Positions 17,726-27,165 of a DNA stretch of 64,000 nucleotides are shown piece after piece. This stretch comes from an uncultured Rhodopila sp. (GTDB lineage: Bacteria > Pseudomonadota > Alphaproteobacteria > Acetobacterales > Acetobacteraceae). The first letter of the stretch is position 1. Each line of letters begins with the position of its first letter. The stretch spans positions 54,550-118,549 of the forward strand of contig CAIZFE010000022.1 of the NCBI GenBank assembly GCA_903932145.1, given 5' to 3'. The translations under genes were made by a program, and so were the position numbers. The notes beneath the pieces were generated by a model. That model saw nothing but the letters and a program-made list of their open reading frames with translations, ran no database searches and was not told the DNA's origin.

Positions 17726-18388
17726 CTAGGCGGGTGCAAGGCATCCAAGACTGGTAAGGGCGCGCCGGAGATTCTTTTCGAAACTCTGAAACGACGCGCA
17801 TTGGCGTAACGCGACCAGTGTCTGTGTCTGTGCGATGGCCGTAAAGAGTTGAGACCCCGCCGGGTGTCGCCTCCGGTTGAAGACCTTGTTTGTCGCGGCA
17901 TCAAGGACTGCCTTGGGATCCGTCAAAGCTTCCGCCGCGGCCCCGTTGGCGGGAAGATCAATACTTTTCGCGGTACCTGAATAGTTGAGTGCGGCGATAA
18001 CCGCGTTCGGGTCAGCTAACACCCACGCTTCGGTTTCATGCCTCGGCGCGAGAATGATGCAACGGGACGGATCCCGGGCGCAGAGTTGCTGCATAGCCTC
18101 ACAGTAGGCCGACGATCTTCCTGCGAGTCGCCTGGACGATCCGCGTCCGCCGGTGTCCGCGTGAATGAAACAAATATGGATCTGGTCTTTGTTGGCGCAA
18201 ATTTCCGGCGCCACCTGAGCAACGTCTCGGCCATTCCGTCCAAGTTGGACGACTGGTGTGGTCGCTATTGTTACTTGTTGTGTTGCCTCGGCGAGTGTAA
18301 TTTCCTCCATGATTCGTGGCAACAGAACGTTATAGTAGGCGCGATCATTGCTCCCCTCGTAAAACCCGGCCCGGGCAATCTAGATCAT
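17726..18388 (-). pseudogene. DUF4276-family protein with an amber codon at position 3
   Basis: The frame encodes a DUF4276-like (TOPRIM-related) protein. From an ATG at 18388 the reading is M-I-stop-I-A-R-A-G-F-Y-E-G-S-N-D-R-A-Y-Y, with a TAG at 18380-18382, then an uninterrupted frame to 17726. The ATG overlaps the stop of the upstream ATPase remnant by ATGA, the normal coupling for such pairs, so I regard it as the ancestral start. The conserved EG..D segment lies before the first remaining usable start (TTG 18322), so a truncated product would lack it. DUF4276 genes often follow AAA ATPases in defence-like two-gene units. Confidence 0.6.
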
Positions 18389-18669
18389 GCCTCGTCGCTC
18401 GGTCGGCGCAACAGATTTTCGACATCCTTACGGGTAAGGTCGGTTTCCCAATTGAAAGTCGCTTGCTTGGTGCTGGCGGGCATGCGCCGCATACGGGTTT
18501 TGACCTGGCGTATCTTGCTGGCGGGATCGATGACACTGACCGAATCGGCGGCAACGATTTCATTTTCCTCAAGCGCTGCCATAACCGCGGGCGAATGGGT
18601 ATTCACCAATATCTCTGGCAAGGCTTCGGCCCGCAATGCCCTGCTGCACGCGCCGCGACCGCGGCCCAA
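18385..18669 (-). pseudogene. C-terminal remnant of an AAA-type (OLD-like) ATPase
   Basis: Residues ILVNTHSPAVMAALEE match the Walker-B-distal NTHSP motif (H-loop region) of AAA_21/OLD-type ATPases. The ATP-binding first half is missing; upstream of about 18720 the DNA belongs to an unrelated dioxygenase gene. What remains is about 90 residues ending with a stop overlapping the DUF4276 start. It is therefore a truncated partner of the broken DUF4276 gene. Confidence 0.6.
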
Positions 18670-18720
18670 GCCAGGCTTCTCACCGCGAGGTTACCCAAAT
18701 TACCGGAGGTTCTGGTTGTG

Positions 18721-19794
18721 TCAGACCAAGTGCATTCCTAGATCGGCCGCCTGCCGCACCTCGAACGCGCGTCTTGCATCATCGTATCCCTGTCCGGCGA
18801 TGCCGCCCCGCACCGTCCCGGCCTCGGTCGCCCGATACGCCGGCCGCCAGCTTTCCGGCAGCGCGACACCATCGGGCGGCGCCAGCCACAGCCGGAACAG
18901 GCACCGCTTCAGCACCGGATCGTCGTGATCCTCGAATTCCGTGCGCGAGTGCAGCGTGACGTGGTTGTTCAGGATCTGCATGTCGCCCGGCCGTAAATAC
19001 ATCGTGTGCATCACCCCGGGCCGCCGCAGAATGTCGTCCAATAAATCCAGCGCGTCGAACTGGGCCGCCGACAACCCGGGCACGCCGTCGATCGTCTGCG
19101 CCGACCGCAGCCGGTTGCGGTTCCATTTGCTGAACAGCAGACCGTCCCGCTCATCGTAAATCGGGTTGGGATAAAACGGAGGCTCGTCCGCCGCCTCTTC
19201 CTGCTGGCGGCTGAAATAATGCTGCTGGTGCAACACCTCGATCAGGTCAGGCCGTTCCTTCGCCAGAACCTCGTGCGCGGTGACGGAACTGGATACCATG
19301 CTCATGCCGCCGGATTTCGCCACGTTGTAGCAGGTCAGCAGCACGATATCCGCGCTGTCGGTATGGAAATCCAGGTCGGCGTTCGACGAGTATCCGCGCC
19401 CCTTGCCGGTGCGATAGACAATCCCGGCGTCGCGCACCGCCGACATGAAGTGGCTGGCTTTGCCCTGTGGCCGGGCGACGCCGGTGTGCAGGCCGATGGC
19501 CCAGGTCAGCAGTTCGAATTCGGCGGCGGTCAGGTCCTCCCGCGGCATCCCGCGCAGGATGGCGAAACCGGTGCCGTCGCGGATTTCTCGTAATGACGCC
19601 GCGATCACCGTCCATGCGGAACCGAGATCGAAGTCGTCCCGCCGGTAGTCGAACACCGTCTTGGCCGGGTCGGCCGCCTTGCGCACCGCGGCGACAAGAT
19701 CCCGCCGTGCCAGGGCGTCCAGTTCGAACACCCAGCCCGGGTCCGAACGCAGATCGTCCACAGTCCAGGCCGCTCGGCGATTGGCGTGTGCCAT
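18721..19794 (-). CDS. TauD/TfdA-family Fe(II)/2-oxoglutarate dioxygenase
   Basis: A 357-residue enzyme with the HxD iron ligands in DFHTDSAD (about residues 142-149) and a distal histidine in NNHVTLHSRTEF. It catalyses an oxygen- and 2-oxoglutarate-dependent hydroxylation of an unidentified small molecule; family members act on taurine, gamma-butyrobetaine and others. It sits immediately next to the ATPase remnant, apparently at a junction. A palindromic operator-like sequence lies about 40 bases upstream. Confidence 0.85.
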   Translation of the reverse strand: MAHANRRAAWTVDDLRSDPGWVFELDALARRDLVAAVRKAADPAKTVFDYRRDDFDLGSAWTVIAASLREIRDGTGFAILRGMPREDLTAAEFELLTWAIGLHTGVARPQGKASHFMSAVRDAGIVYRTGKGRGYSSNADLDFHTDSADIVLLTCYNVAKSGGMSMVSSSVTAHEVLAKERPDLIEVLHQQHYFSRQQEEAADEPPFYPNPIYDERDGLLFSKWNRNRLRSAQTIDGVPGLSAAQFDALDLLDDILRRPGVMHTMYLRPGDMQILNNHVTLHSRTEFEDHDDPVLKRCLFRLWLAPPDGVALPESWRPAYRATEAGTVRGGIAGQGYDDARRAFEVRQAADLGMHLV

Positions 19795-20181
19795 GTGTCC
19801 CGTTCTCCTCCGTTGCCGCCATCATGCGCGCCTTGATGTAAACATCAACTTGCTCTGAAGGAGCGCCGCGTCCGCCGATCGTGCCCCAGGAATGGGATTG
19901 ACGACAGTCTCGGCGGAGTTGATTCGGTCGGGGGCGAACGGCCTGTTTCCGGGTGTCTGCCCTGGTTTGCAACTGTTAAATGCCCTCTTGCAACCACGGA
20001 TCGTTTCCGTCATGTTACGCACCACTGACGCCGCGATTCTCTCGGTTGCTGGTCATTTGCGTGCGAAGAGCCTGCTCTGGTCATCGTTCGTGATCGTGGA
20101 ACAAACAAGGCTGTCGGCGGGCGATCACGGCATGGTGCCTTGTGTCCTGGACAGGCCGGATCAACGCAAAGGACCCGAGCT
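19795..20181. other. Intergenic region between divergent TauD-type and cupredoxin genes
   Basis: A 387-base divergent spacer. Apart from the palindrome at 19833-19848 I see no gene: the short open frames lack ribosome sites and recognisable content. It should hold promoters for both flanking genes. Confidence 0.6.
19833..19848. promoter_or_regulatory. Palindromic operator-like site upstream of the TauD-type gene
   Basis: TTGATGTAAACATCAA has perfect 7-base arms (TTGATGT and ACATCAA) around a 2-base centre and is 39-54 bases upstream of the dioxygenase start. The arm spacing differs from FNR boxes and is more like GntR- or LacI-type operators. No regulator gene is adjacent. Confidence 0.45.
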
Positions 20182-20505
20182 ATGCCTATAGTCAAGATCG
20201 TTACAGCGGCTGCGCTGCTGATTGCGTTTGGAGCGACGGTTCGCGCCGCCAGTCTGACCATCGAGCAATCCGGACAACATTTCAGCGACCGTTCAGCGAC
20301 GATCAGCCATGGCGACTCGTTGACGTTCTCGAACGCGGATGATGTCAGCCACAATATCATCGTAGTCGACGAGGCGGAGCATGAATCGGATCTGGGCCTT
20401 CAAAAGCCGGGTGAAAAGCTGACGTTTGAATTCGATCGCGCCGGACGCTTTAAGATCCGTTGCAACATTCACCCTGGCATGAAAATGAACGTTACGGTAA
20501 AATAA
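20182..20505 (+). CDS. Exported blue-copper protein (plastocyanin/azurin-like)
   Basis: A 107-residue protein with a signal peptide (MPIVKIVTAAALL to TVRAA) and a type 1 copper site: histidine in DDVSHNI and the C-N-I-H-P-G-M cluster near the C-terminus (Cys-x2-His-x2-Met). It is a periplasmic one-electron carrier by family knowledge. ATG 20182 follows an AAGGA site; an upstream in-frame start would block the signal peptide. It is followed after 25 bases by a multicopper oxidase, a likely redox partner. Confidence 0.88.
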   Translation: MPIVKIVTAAALLIAFGATVRAASLTIEQSGQHFSDRSATISHGDSLTFSNADDVSHNIIVVDEAEHESDLGLQKPGEKLTFEFDRAGRFKIRCNIHPGMKMNVTVK

Positions 20506-20530
20506 ACCGGTTCTCCGTCAGGATGTGTCG

Positions 20531-22048
20531 ATGACCGTTTCACCTTCAACGCCGGTACCAGCCATTTTGGTCCGAGCATTGCGCCAGACCGCCGGATGGT
20601 TGGGGGTGTTGGCGGTGTTGCTGATCCCGCTGGCCGGCCGTGCCGAACAGCCGCCGGGATTGACCGAGCTTTACAGCAAGGACGGGGTGCTTTCGACGAC
20701 GCTGGTGGCGGCGGCGGGCAAAGTTCACATCGGCGACCTGACGCTGGACGGCATGACCTACAACGGAGTTTATACTGGACCGGTGTTGCACCTGCATCCC
20801 GGTGATCTGCTGAAAGTTCGGTTGATTAACCGTCTGTCTGAGCCGACCAATTTGCATTTTCACGGCATGCGTGGGTCTCCGCTTGGCAACGGCGACAATG
20901 TGCATTTTCTGGTTCAGCCGCATACCGCCCTGGATTACCAGATCCGTATTCCGGAAAGCCAGCCGATCGGCCTGTACTGGTATCACGCGCATCCGCACGG
21001 CAGTTCCGAACACCAGATCATGGGCGGTCTCAGCGGCGCCCTGGTGATCGAGGGACCGGACCCGTTGCCGGTGAAGCAGCGTCTGTTCGTGCTGAAGGAC
21101 ATGGTATTCGACGACGACACGGATAATGCCGAGATCGATGACACGCTGCACGGTATCGTTCAATCAGTGAACGGACTCCTGCAGACTAAGGAGACGATGC
21201 AGCCGGGGGACACCCAGCTATGGCGTTTCACCAATCAAAGCGCGAATCGCCTGGTGCATATCGCGCTCATGGGCCATCGGTTCCGCATCGTCGGTCAGGA
21301 TGGCGAACCCAGCACGATTGCGGAACCGGTGGAGGTGCTGGATATTCCGCCCGGCAGCCGATTCGACGCGATGGTGGATGCCGGGGAGCCCGGCCAGTAT
21401 GCGCTGGTGGCCAAGGGAACGATGACCGGCAGCGGGGCCGATCGGGTGCCGGACCGGGTGATCGGCTCGCTGGATGTTGGCGGCACCGCCTTGCCGGCGA
21501 TGTCGGCTGCCTCGGTTGCGCCGGCCCCACTGCCGCCCGATTTGCGCACGGCGCGAATCGATGCGACGCGAAAAGTGGTGTTTACTGAAACCGTCCCGTC
21601 CGTTCATGACAAGCAGCAGTTTTTCGTCAACAGCGCGATCTATGATGCGCATCGCATGGACCAGTCGGTGCCGCTGGGCAATACCGAGGAATGGACGATC
21701 CGCAACGACTCCGACGATCTACATGTGTTTCACATCCATCAGATCGGTTTTCAGGTGGTGGCGGTCAACGGCAAGCCGGTGCCGTTCACAGGCTATATCG
21801 ATAACGTTCGGATTCCCGAGCGCGGCGAGGTGACGCTGCGATTGCCGTTCACCGATCCGTTGATCGTCGGCCGTTTCGTGTACCACTGCCATGTGCTGAA
21901 GCACGAGGACGGGGGCATGATGGCCAATATCGAGATTTACGATCCCACCCCGCCGACCATGCTGGTGCGGCTGAACCGTTTCTACATGCATGTGGTTTGG
22001 TGGTGGAACGGGGTGCCCTGGTCGCAGTGCGGGTTGCAGGATACATGA
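20531..22048 (+). CDS. Multicopper oxidase, laccase-like
   Basis: A 505-residue periplasmic oxidase with a signal peptide and all four copper-binding motifs: LHFHG, WYHAHPHG, HVFHIHQ and HCHVLKHEDGGMM. The axial residue after the last motif is Met, as in many bacterial laccases. I chose ATG 20531 (AGGA seven bases upstream) over GTG 20525. It couples one-electron oxidation of a phenol, metal ion or cupredoxin to reduction of oxygen to water. Coupling to the preceding cupredoxin is inferred from the operon. Confidence 0.9.
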   Translation: MTVSPSTPVPAILVRALRQTAGWLGVLAVLLIPLAGRAEQPPGLTELYSKDGVLSTTLVAAAGKVHIGDLTLDGMTYNGVYTGPVLHLHPGDLLKVRLINRLSEPTNLHFHGMRGSPLGNGDNVHFLVQPHTALDYQIRIPESQPIGLYWYHAHPHGSSEHQIMGGLSGALVIEGPDPLPVKQRLFVLKDMVFDDDTDNAEIDDTLHGIVQSVNGLLQTKETMQPGDTQLWRFTNQSANRLVHIALMGHRFRIVGQDGEPSTIAEPVEVLDIPPGSRFDAMVDAGEPGQYALVAKGTMTGSGADRVPDRVIGSLDVGGTALPAMSAASVAPAPLPPDLRTARIDATRKVVFTETVPSVHDKQQFFVNSAIYDAHRMDQSVPLGNTEEWTIRNDSDDLHVFHIHQIGFQVVAVNGKPVPFTGYIDNVRIPERGEVTLRLPFTDPLIVGRFVYHCHVLKHEDGGMMANIEIYDPTPPTMLVRLNRFYMHVVWWWNGVPWSQCGLQDT

Positions 22049-22052
22049 TTTG

Positions 22053-22077
22053 GCACCGGCTCGGTTTGAGCCGGTGC
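22053..22077. terminator. Bidirectional stem-loop after the multicopper oxidase
   Basis: A perfect 10-bp stem (GCACCGGCTC / GAGCCGGTGC) with loop GGTTT lies in the 41-base gap between convergent stops. No T run follows on the plus strand; it may terminate both transcripts weakly. Confidence 0.65.
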
Positions 22078-22089
22078 GGATCGGAATGA

Positions 22090-23130
22090 TCAGGCCCGGA
22101 ACCTGGCAAAGCTGCCGGGGATCCGTTGAATGGCCTCGATGGTCGCGCGCCGTACGCCCGTGCTGGTTCCGGGAGCAAAATCAAGCGAGATCGTATCGAC
22201 AAGGCCACCGTAGCGTTTCTCGATAGCGGCCGGCAGGTCGTCGTATGTGGCGCGCGCGACGAACAGGTCCAGCACGTCGTCCGGCACCTGCGCGGCCATC
22301 TCGTTCCATCGGCCTTGTTTCGACATTTCCGTCAGCTTGATCCCGAGGTCGCCGACGCCATGCAGATCGAAAACGCCGCGATAGGCCGGAGTGGAGCCGT
22401 AAAACGCGACCCGATAGCGGACTGTCTCGGCGGCTGCTTTGACGGAGGCCGCATCGGGGCCGGTGGCGACGAAACCGCCGCCACTGATCTCGAAGTTATC
22501 GAAGGATTTGCCGGCTGCGTGGAGTTCCTGTGCCAGTAACGGTCGCACGACCTGTTCCAGATAAGCGCGGGTTGCGAAGCTGTGCAGACGCACACTGTCG
22601 GCGACGCGGGCGGCGGTTTTCAACATGAGCGGCCCGACGGCGGCCATGGCGATCGGCGGCATTGGCAAGCCTTGCGGGCCAGGCGAGAACTCCGGCGTCA
22701 TCAGCGAGAACGTATAGTATTTGCCCTGGTAGCTGAGTTTCTCGCCCGTTTCCCAGGCTTTGAAGATCGCGCGCAGGGATTCGACGTATTCGCCAAGCCG
22801 GGCGGCTGGGGCGATCCAGGGAGTGCTGAAGCGGCGTTCGTTGTGCGCCTTGATCTGGCTGCCGAGGCCGACGACGAAGCGGCCCTTCGAATGGCGGTTG
22901 ATGTCCCAGGCGAGGTTTGCCACGACCATCGGGCTGCGTGGAAACGCGATCGCCACGGACGGGACCAGGGCGACCCGTTCGGTCGCCAGTGCGGCAAAGG
23001 CCAACGGGGTGAACGGGTCATGCTTCAGTTCGCTGGCGGTGACCGCGTCGGCCCCGTCCTCCTCCGCCTGCCGGGCGGCGGCGGCGCAGGCGGTCCAATC
23101 GGCGACCGGTAGTCCTATCGAGACGCGCAT
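22090..23130 (-). CDS. LLM-class flavin-dependent oxidoreductase
   Basis: A 346-residue luciferase-like monooxygenase family TIM barrel; typical patterns include VGLGSQIKAHNERRF and AAVGPLMLKTAARVADSV. Members use FMN or F420 and oxidise varied substrates; nothing here fixes which. It stands alone, convergent with the multicopper oxidase. An ATGAT-N4-ATCAT palindrome (23215-23228) lies about 85 bases upstream. Confidence 0.82.
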   Translation of the reverse strand: MRVSIGLPVADWTACAAAARQAEEDGADAVTASELKHDPFTPLAFAALATERVALVPSVAIAFPRSPMVVANLAWDINRHSKGRFVVGLGSQIKAHNERRFSTPWIAPAARLGEYVESLRAIFKAWETGEKLSYQGKYYTFSLMTPEFSPGPQGLPMPPIAMAAVGPLMLKTAARVADSVRLHSFATRAYLEQVVRPLLAQELHAAGKSFDNFEISGGGFVATGPDAASVKAAAETVRYRVAFYGSTPAYRGVFDLHGVGDLGIKLTEMSKQGRWNEMAAQVPDDVLDLFVARATYDDLPAAIEKRYGGLVDTISLDFAPGTSTGVRRATIEAIQRIPGSFARFRA

Positions 23131-23500
23131 TGTCGGTTTCCTCGTTCGTCAGACGCGCAATTTGGTCCAATGCGGGACCGCCTGCAAATGGCGTTTTTGC
23201 ACCGGTAAAGCAACATGATTGGTATCATAACTATATTGCCGGTGGCATTGGGCAACGCGCCGCCCAGGCGGCGTCAGCTATCACGCGGGTGGCAATCTTT
23301 TTGGCATTTTGTTGATGGGCTCTATAACCGAATTGGCATGCTTTTGTTATTCCGAGGACAGAACTTAAGATCTGGAATTTTATCCGTCGCGGTTGATAAC
23401 GATTCACATGCGAATGTTCATTGCTTTTCCGCACATCGTGTCCATGCGGTCCTTCCCTTAACCGATCGCTTAGACCTTACAGGAGGCCGGGGACGTACTG
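23131..23500. other. Intergenic region between LLM oxidoreductase and diguanylate cyclase
   Basis: A 370-base divergent spacer, more AT-rich than its surroundings. It contains the ATGAT-N4-ATCAT palindrome at 23215 and a weak FNR-like sequence TTGATAACGATTCA (23393-23406, eight of ten matches). No gene is visible. Confidence 0.55.
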
Positions 23501-25078
23501 ATGATTAGAAGCGCGGACTCTGGCCGGCGCAGGCGCCGTCAGAACATCTCCCGGTTGCTGCTTATGCTTGGGGTGAGCGTCGCGCTCGGGATGCTCGCCG
23601 TTGGCGGCTATATTCTGTATGATCTGCGCAAGGACGCGTGGCGGCAATCTGAACGCGCTTCAGACAATCTCATTTTGGCTTTGACGCGGGATATCACGCG
23701 CACGATCAATGTGTATGATTTGTCGCTCCGCGGCGCGCGCGACGTTTGGTCGGAACCGGGCATCGATCAGGTCAGCCCGAAAATCCGTGCCATGGCGTTA
23801 TTCGATCGTGCGGCCTCCGCCGAGTATCTTGGCTCGATGCTGATTACCGATGCGCAGGGCAATGTCGTCGCTGACTCCACGTCGATCGTACCCCACACCC
23901 TGAACCTTGCGAAACGTGAACATTTCCTGGTGCACACGAGGGACGCGAACGGCGGCCTGTTCATCAGTCGGCCCCTATTGGGGCGATTGCGCAATGACCC
24001 GATGATCGCGATCACGCGCCGTTTGGACAACGCCGACGGTAGCTTCGCCGGTATCGTGGTCGGCGCTTTGGAACTGACCTATTTCAGTGATTTATTCAGT
24101 AAACTCGATGTCGGGCCAAAAGGTGCGGTCACGCTGTTTCGCGAGGACGGCCATATTATGATGCGGGTTCCGTTTCACGAGGGCGATCTTGATCGCGATC
24201 TCAGTCAGAACACGTCGTTCCAGGCTTACCTCAAGGCGCCGCATGGCCACTTAACCGGAATAGCCTCGACCGATGGGGTCGAGCGTTTTTATACTTTTCA
24301 CCGCGTTGGCAATCTGCCGTTGATTCTCAGCGTTGGTGTCGCGGTTGACGACGTGTTCGCGTCGTGGTGGCCAAAAGCCATCAGCATTGGTTCCGCTATG
24401 CTGGTCTTGTCGGCCACCACGATTGCCCTGTGCCTTTTGTTCCGCCGCGAGATCCAGCGGCGGATGATGGCGGAGGAAGCTATCGTGAAGGCCGCTAAAC
24501 AGCTATCGGTGATCGCCAGCCATGACGGGTTGACCGGTATTCTGAATCGTCGCTCGTTCGATCTCGCACTGAAAGAGGAATGGCGTCGCGCGATTCGCGG
24601 CGAGACGCCGATCGCGCTGCTGATGCTCGATGCCGATTGTTTCAAGACCTACAACGATCATTACGGTCACCCGGCAGGCGATGCCGTTTTGGTGGCCATC
24701 GCCAAGTGTATCGAGAGCGGCGTCAGGCGCCCCCGCGATACCGCCGCGCGCTATGGTGGGGAGGAGTTTGTGGTGCTGCTGCCGGACAGCGAACTGACCG
24801 GAGCGATCACTATTGCCGAAACAATACTCAACGCGGTTGCGGGCTTAAATATCCGGCATCCGTGGAGTCCGACAGGGTATGTCTCGATCAGCATCGGCGT
24901 CGCTGTTTTGCGCCCGGGGGTTGATGAACCGGAAAGCCTTCTGCTCAGCCAGGCCGACGCGGCGCTGTATGACGCCAAGCGGTTGGGCCGTAATCGATTG
25001 AGTACCTTCTCCGGTCCGCAATTGCCAAAAGTCTTTCCAGAAGCCGGTTTTTTGGTTGCCGCGGAGCCCTACGAGTAG
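23501..25078 (+). CDS. Membrane diguanylate cyclase with periplasmic dCACHE-like sensor
   Basis: A 525-residue signalling protein: membrane helix at about 20-41, periplasmic sensor region (50-285) with a dCACHE-like layout, second helix at about 295-315, then a GGDEF domain. The active motif is GGEEF at 419-423, and the RxxD inhibitory site (RPRD, 410-413) is five residues upstream, so it should make cyclic di-GMP with product inhibition. The sensor ligand is unknown. Confidence 0.92.
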   Translation: MIRSADSGRRRRRQNISRLLLMLGVSVALGMLAVGGYILYDLRKDAWRQSERASDNLILALTRDITRTINVYDLSLRGARDVWSEPGIDQVSPKIRAMALFDRAASAEYLGSMLITDAQGNVVADSTSIVPHTLNLAKREHFLVHTRDANGGLFISRPLLGRLRNDPMIAITRRLDNADGSFAGIVVGALELTYFSDLFSKLDVGPKGAVTLFREDGHIMMRVPFHEGDLDRDLSQNTSFQAYLKAPHGHLTGIASTDGVERFYTFHRVGNLPLILSVGVAVDDVFASWWPKAISIGSAMLVLSATTIALCLLFRREIQRRMMAEEAIVKAAKQLSVIASHDGLTGILNRRSFDLALKEEWRRAIRGETPIALLMLDADCFKTYNDHYGHPAGDAVLVAIAKCIESGVRRPRDTAARYGGEEFVVLLPDSELTGAITIAETILNAVAGLNIRHPWSPTGYVSISIGVAVLRPGVDEPESLLLSQADAALYDAKRLGRNRLSTFSGPQLPKVFPEAGFLVAAEPYE

Positions 25079-25262
25079 GTCCGGTCGCGGGTAGCGCCAG
25101 AGCCACGCATTCCGTTGCCACCGAGGCAGTGAAGTACTTTGTTGGGCGCCCATCGTCATCCCCGGACTCGTTCCGGAGGCAGGTTCTATCCCCGATCGGC
25201 CCCGACCTTGGCCTAATCCGAACACATGCTCTAACCTCCCCGGCAGGAACAAGGGGAACGTC

Positions 25263-26015
25263 ATGAGCAGTCTGGACGGCAAGGTCATCATCGTAACAGG
25301 CGCCAGCCGCGGCATCGGCGCCGCCGCCGCGGCAGCACTGGCCGAGGCAGGGGCCACGGTCGTTCTGACCGCTCGGGACGGCAAACTGACCGAACAGGTC
25401 GCCGCCTCTATTGGCGGTAAAGCCTCCGCCCGCGCCTGTGACGTGTCCGACTACGCCGCCTTCGCCGCCCTGGTCGCGGACACCAAAGCCCGCTTCGGCC
25501 GTCTGGACGTGCTGATCAACAACGCCGGCGTGATCGAGCCGATCGCCTCCATCGCCGACAGCGACCCGGCGATATGGGCGCGTAACGTGGATATCAATCT
25601 TACCGGCGCCTATCACGCCATCCGAGCCGTGCTGCCGGGGATGCTGGCCGACAGCGGCGGAACGATCATCAACGTGTCCTCCGGCGCGGCGATCAGGCCG
25701 CTGGAAGGATGGAGCGCCTATTGCAGCGCCAAGGCCGGCCTGCACATGCTGACTCGAGCGATTGCGCTGGAAACCGCCGCCAAGGGCATCCGCGTGTTCG
25801 GGTTCCAGCCCGGCACCACGGATACCGACATGCAGGTGTTGATCCGAGCCTCCGGCGTGAACCCGGTCAGCCAAATTCCGCGTGGCAATCTGACTCCGGT
25901 CGCATTACCGGCGCAGTCCATCGTGTACCTGTGCGGTTCGGAAGCCGACGACCTGATCGGCCAGGAATTCAGCCTGAACGAACCGTCGTTCCGTGCTCGA
26001 TTGGGCATCGCGTAA
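25263..26015 (+). CDS. SDR-family oxidoreductase
   Basis: A 250-residue classical short-chain dehydrogenase: cofactor motif TGASRGIGAA near residue 13, NNAG, catalytic Ser in NVSSGA and YxxxK (YCSAK). The stop overlaps the next start by one base (TAATG), so it is translationally coupled with a CoA transferase, suggesting oxidation of an acyl or hydroxyacyl compound in the same pathway. Confidence 0.9.
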   Translation: MSSLDGKVIIVTGASRGIGAAAAAALAEAGATVVLTARDGKLTEQVAASIGGKASARACDVSDYAAFAALVADTKARFGRLDVLINNAGVIEPIASIADSDPAIWARNVDINLTGAYHAIRAVLPGMLADSGGTIINVSSGAAIRPLEGWSAYCSAKAGLHMLTRAIALETAAKGIRVFGFQPGTTDTDMQVLIRASGVNPVSQIPRGNLTPVALPAQSIVYLCGSEADDLIGQEFSLNEPSFRARLGIA

Positions 26016-27154
26016 TGGCCGGTCCGCTGGAGGGCATCAAGGTTATTGAAATCGGCCAGGCGCTGGCCGGTCCGCTCGCCGGGGTGATTCTGGCGGACTT
26101 GGGCGCCGACGTCATTAAGGTCGAAAAGCCGGATGGCGGCGATGATGCGCGCCTGTGGGGGCCTCCGTTCATTGGCGGCGATTCGATCAGCTTCCACACC
26201 AATAATCGCGGGAAAAAATCGGTCACGCTGGATATCAAGGACCCGGCGGACGTCGAGAAGTTAAAGAGGCTGGTGCGGGATGCCGACATCCTGATCCAGA
26301 ACCTGCGGCCGGGCATCGTCGATGATTTCGGTATCGGGCCGGACGCGATGATGGTGATCAATCCCCGGTTGATCTACTGCTCGATCTGGGCGTTCGGCTA
26401 TACGGGGCCGTTGAAACTGGCGCCGGGCTTCGATCCGTTATTACAGTGTTATGGTGCGGTGGTGACTCTGACCGGCCGCCCCGACGATCCGCCGACCTTC
26501 TGTGCGCCGGCGATCAACGACACCGCGACCGGCATGTGGTGCGTGATCGGCGCCCTGGCGGCGCTGAAGCAGCGGGACCGGACGGGGTTGGGTTGCGTTG
26601 TCGATGCGTCTTTGTTCGAAAGCGCGGTGGCCTGGGTGCAAGGGCCGTTGAACGCGTACAACGCAACCAAAACGATCCCGAACCGGCATGGCGCGGCAAG
26701 TGCCACGCTGGCTCCCTACCAAATATTCGAAACCGCCGACCGGCCGATCTGCATCGCCGCTGGCAACGATCGTTTGTTCGTCAAACTGGCCCGCGCCATG
26801 GGGCACCCGGAGTGGTGCGACCACCCCCTGATGTCCGATGGCCGCAAGCGCGCCGCGAACCGTCTGGCGCTGGTCGATGTGATGCAGCCGGTCCTGCTGA
26901 CCCGCACCCGCCAGGATTGGATGGGGATCATCGGCGAGGCCGGCGTTCCCTGTGCCCCGGTCAATAACATCGCCGAACTGGCGGACACCGAACAACTCCA
27001 GGCCATGGACATGATGCGCACCCTACCGGGCAGCGACCTCAAAATCGTTGGCCTCCCCATCACCTTCGACCGCCAGCGTCCGCATCCGCGCGGAGACTCC
27101 CCAAAACTGGGGGAGCACAACGACGAGGTATTTTCCACGCGAGCCCTGACATAA
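26015..27154 (+). CDS. CaiB/BaiF class III CoA transferase
   Basis: A 379-residue family III CoA transferase with the N-terminal pattern LEGIKVIEIGQALAGPLAG and, further on, INDTATG, whose Asp is the likely catalytic residue forming the aspartyl-CoA thioester. A much longer in-frame ORF begins at 25709 but overlaps the SDR; I use ATG 26015. It moves CoA between acyl acids, substrate unknown. With the SDR it forms a two-gene unit. Confidence 0.9.
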   Translation: MAGPLEGIKVIEIGQALAGPLAGVILADLGADVIKVEKPDGGDDARLWGPPFIGGDSISFHTNNRGKKSVTLDIKDPADVEKLKRLVRDADILIQNLRPGIVDDFGIGPDAMMVINPRLIYCSIWAFGYTGPLKLAPGFDPLLQCYGAVVTLTGRPDDPPTFCAPAINDTATGMWCVIGALAALKQRDRTGLGCVVDASLFESAVAWVQGPLNAYNATKTIPNRHGAASATLAPYQIFETADRPICIAAGNDRLFVKLARAMGHPEWCDHPLMSDGRKRAANRLALVDVMQPVLLTRTRQDWMGIIGEAGVPCAPVNNIAELADTEQLQAMDMMRTLPGSDLKIVGLPITFDRQRPHPRGDSPKLGEHNDEVFSTRALT

Positions 27155-27165
27155 AGGATAGATTC

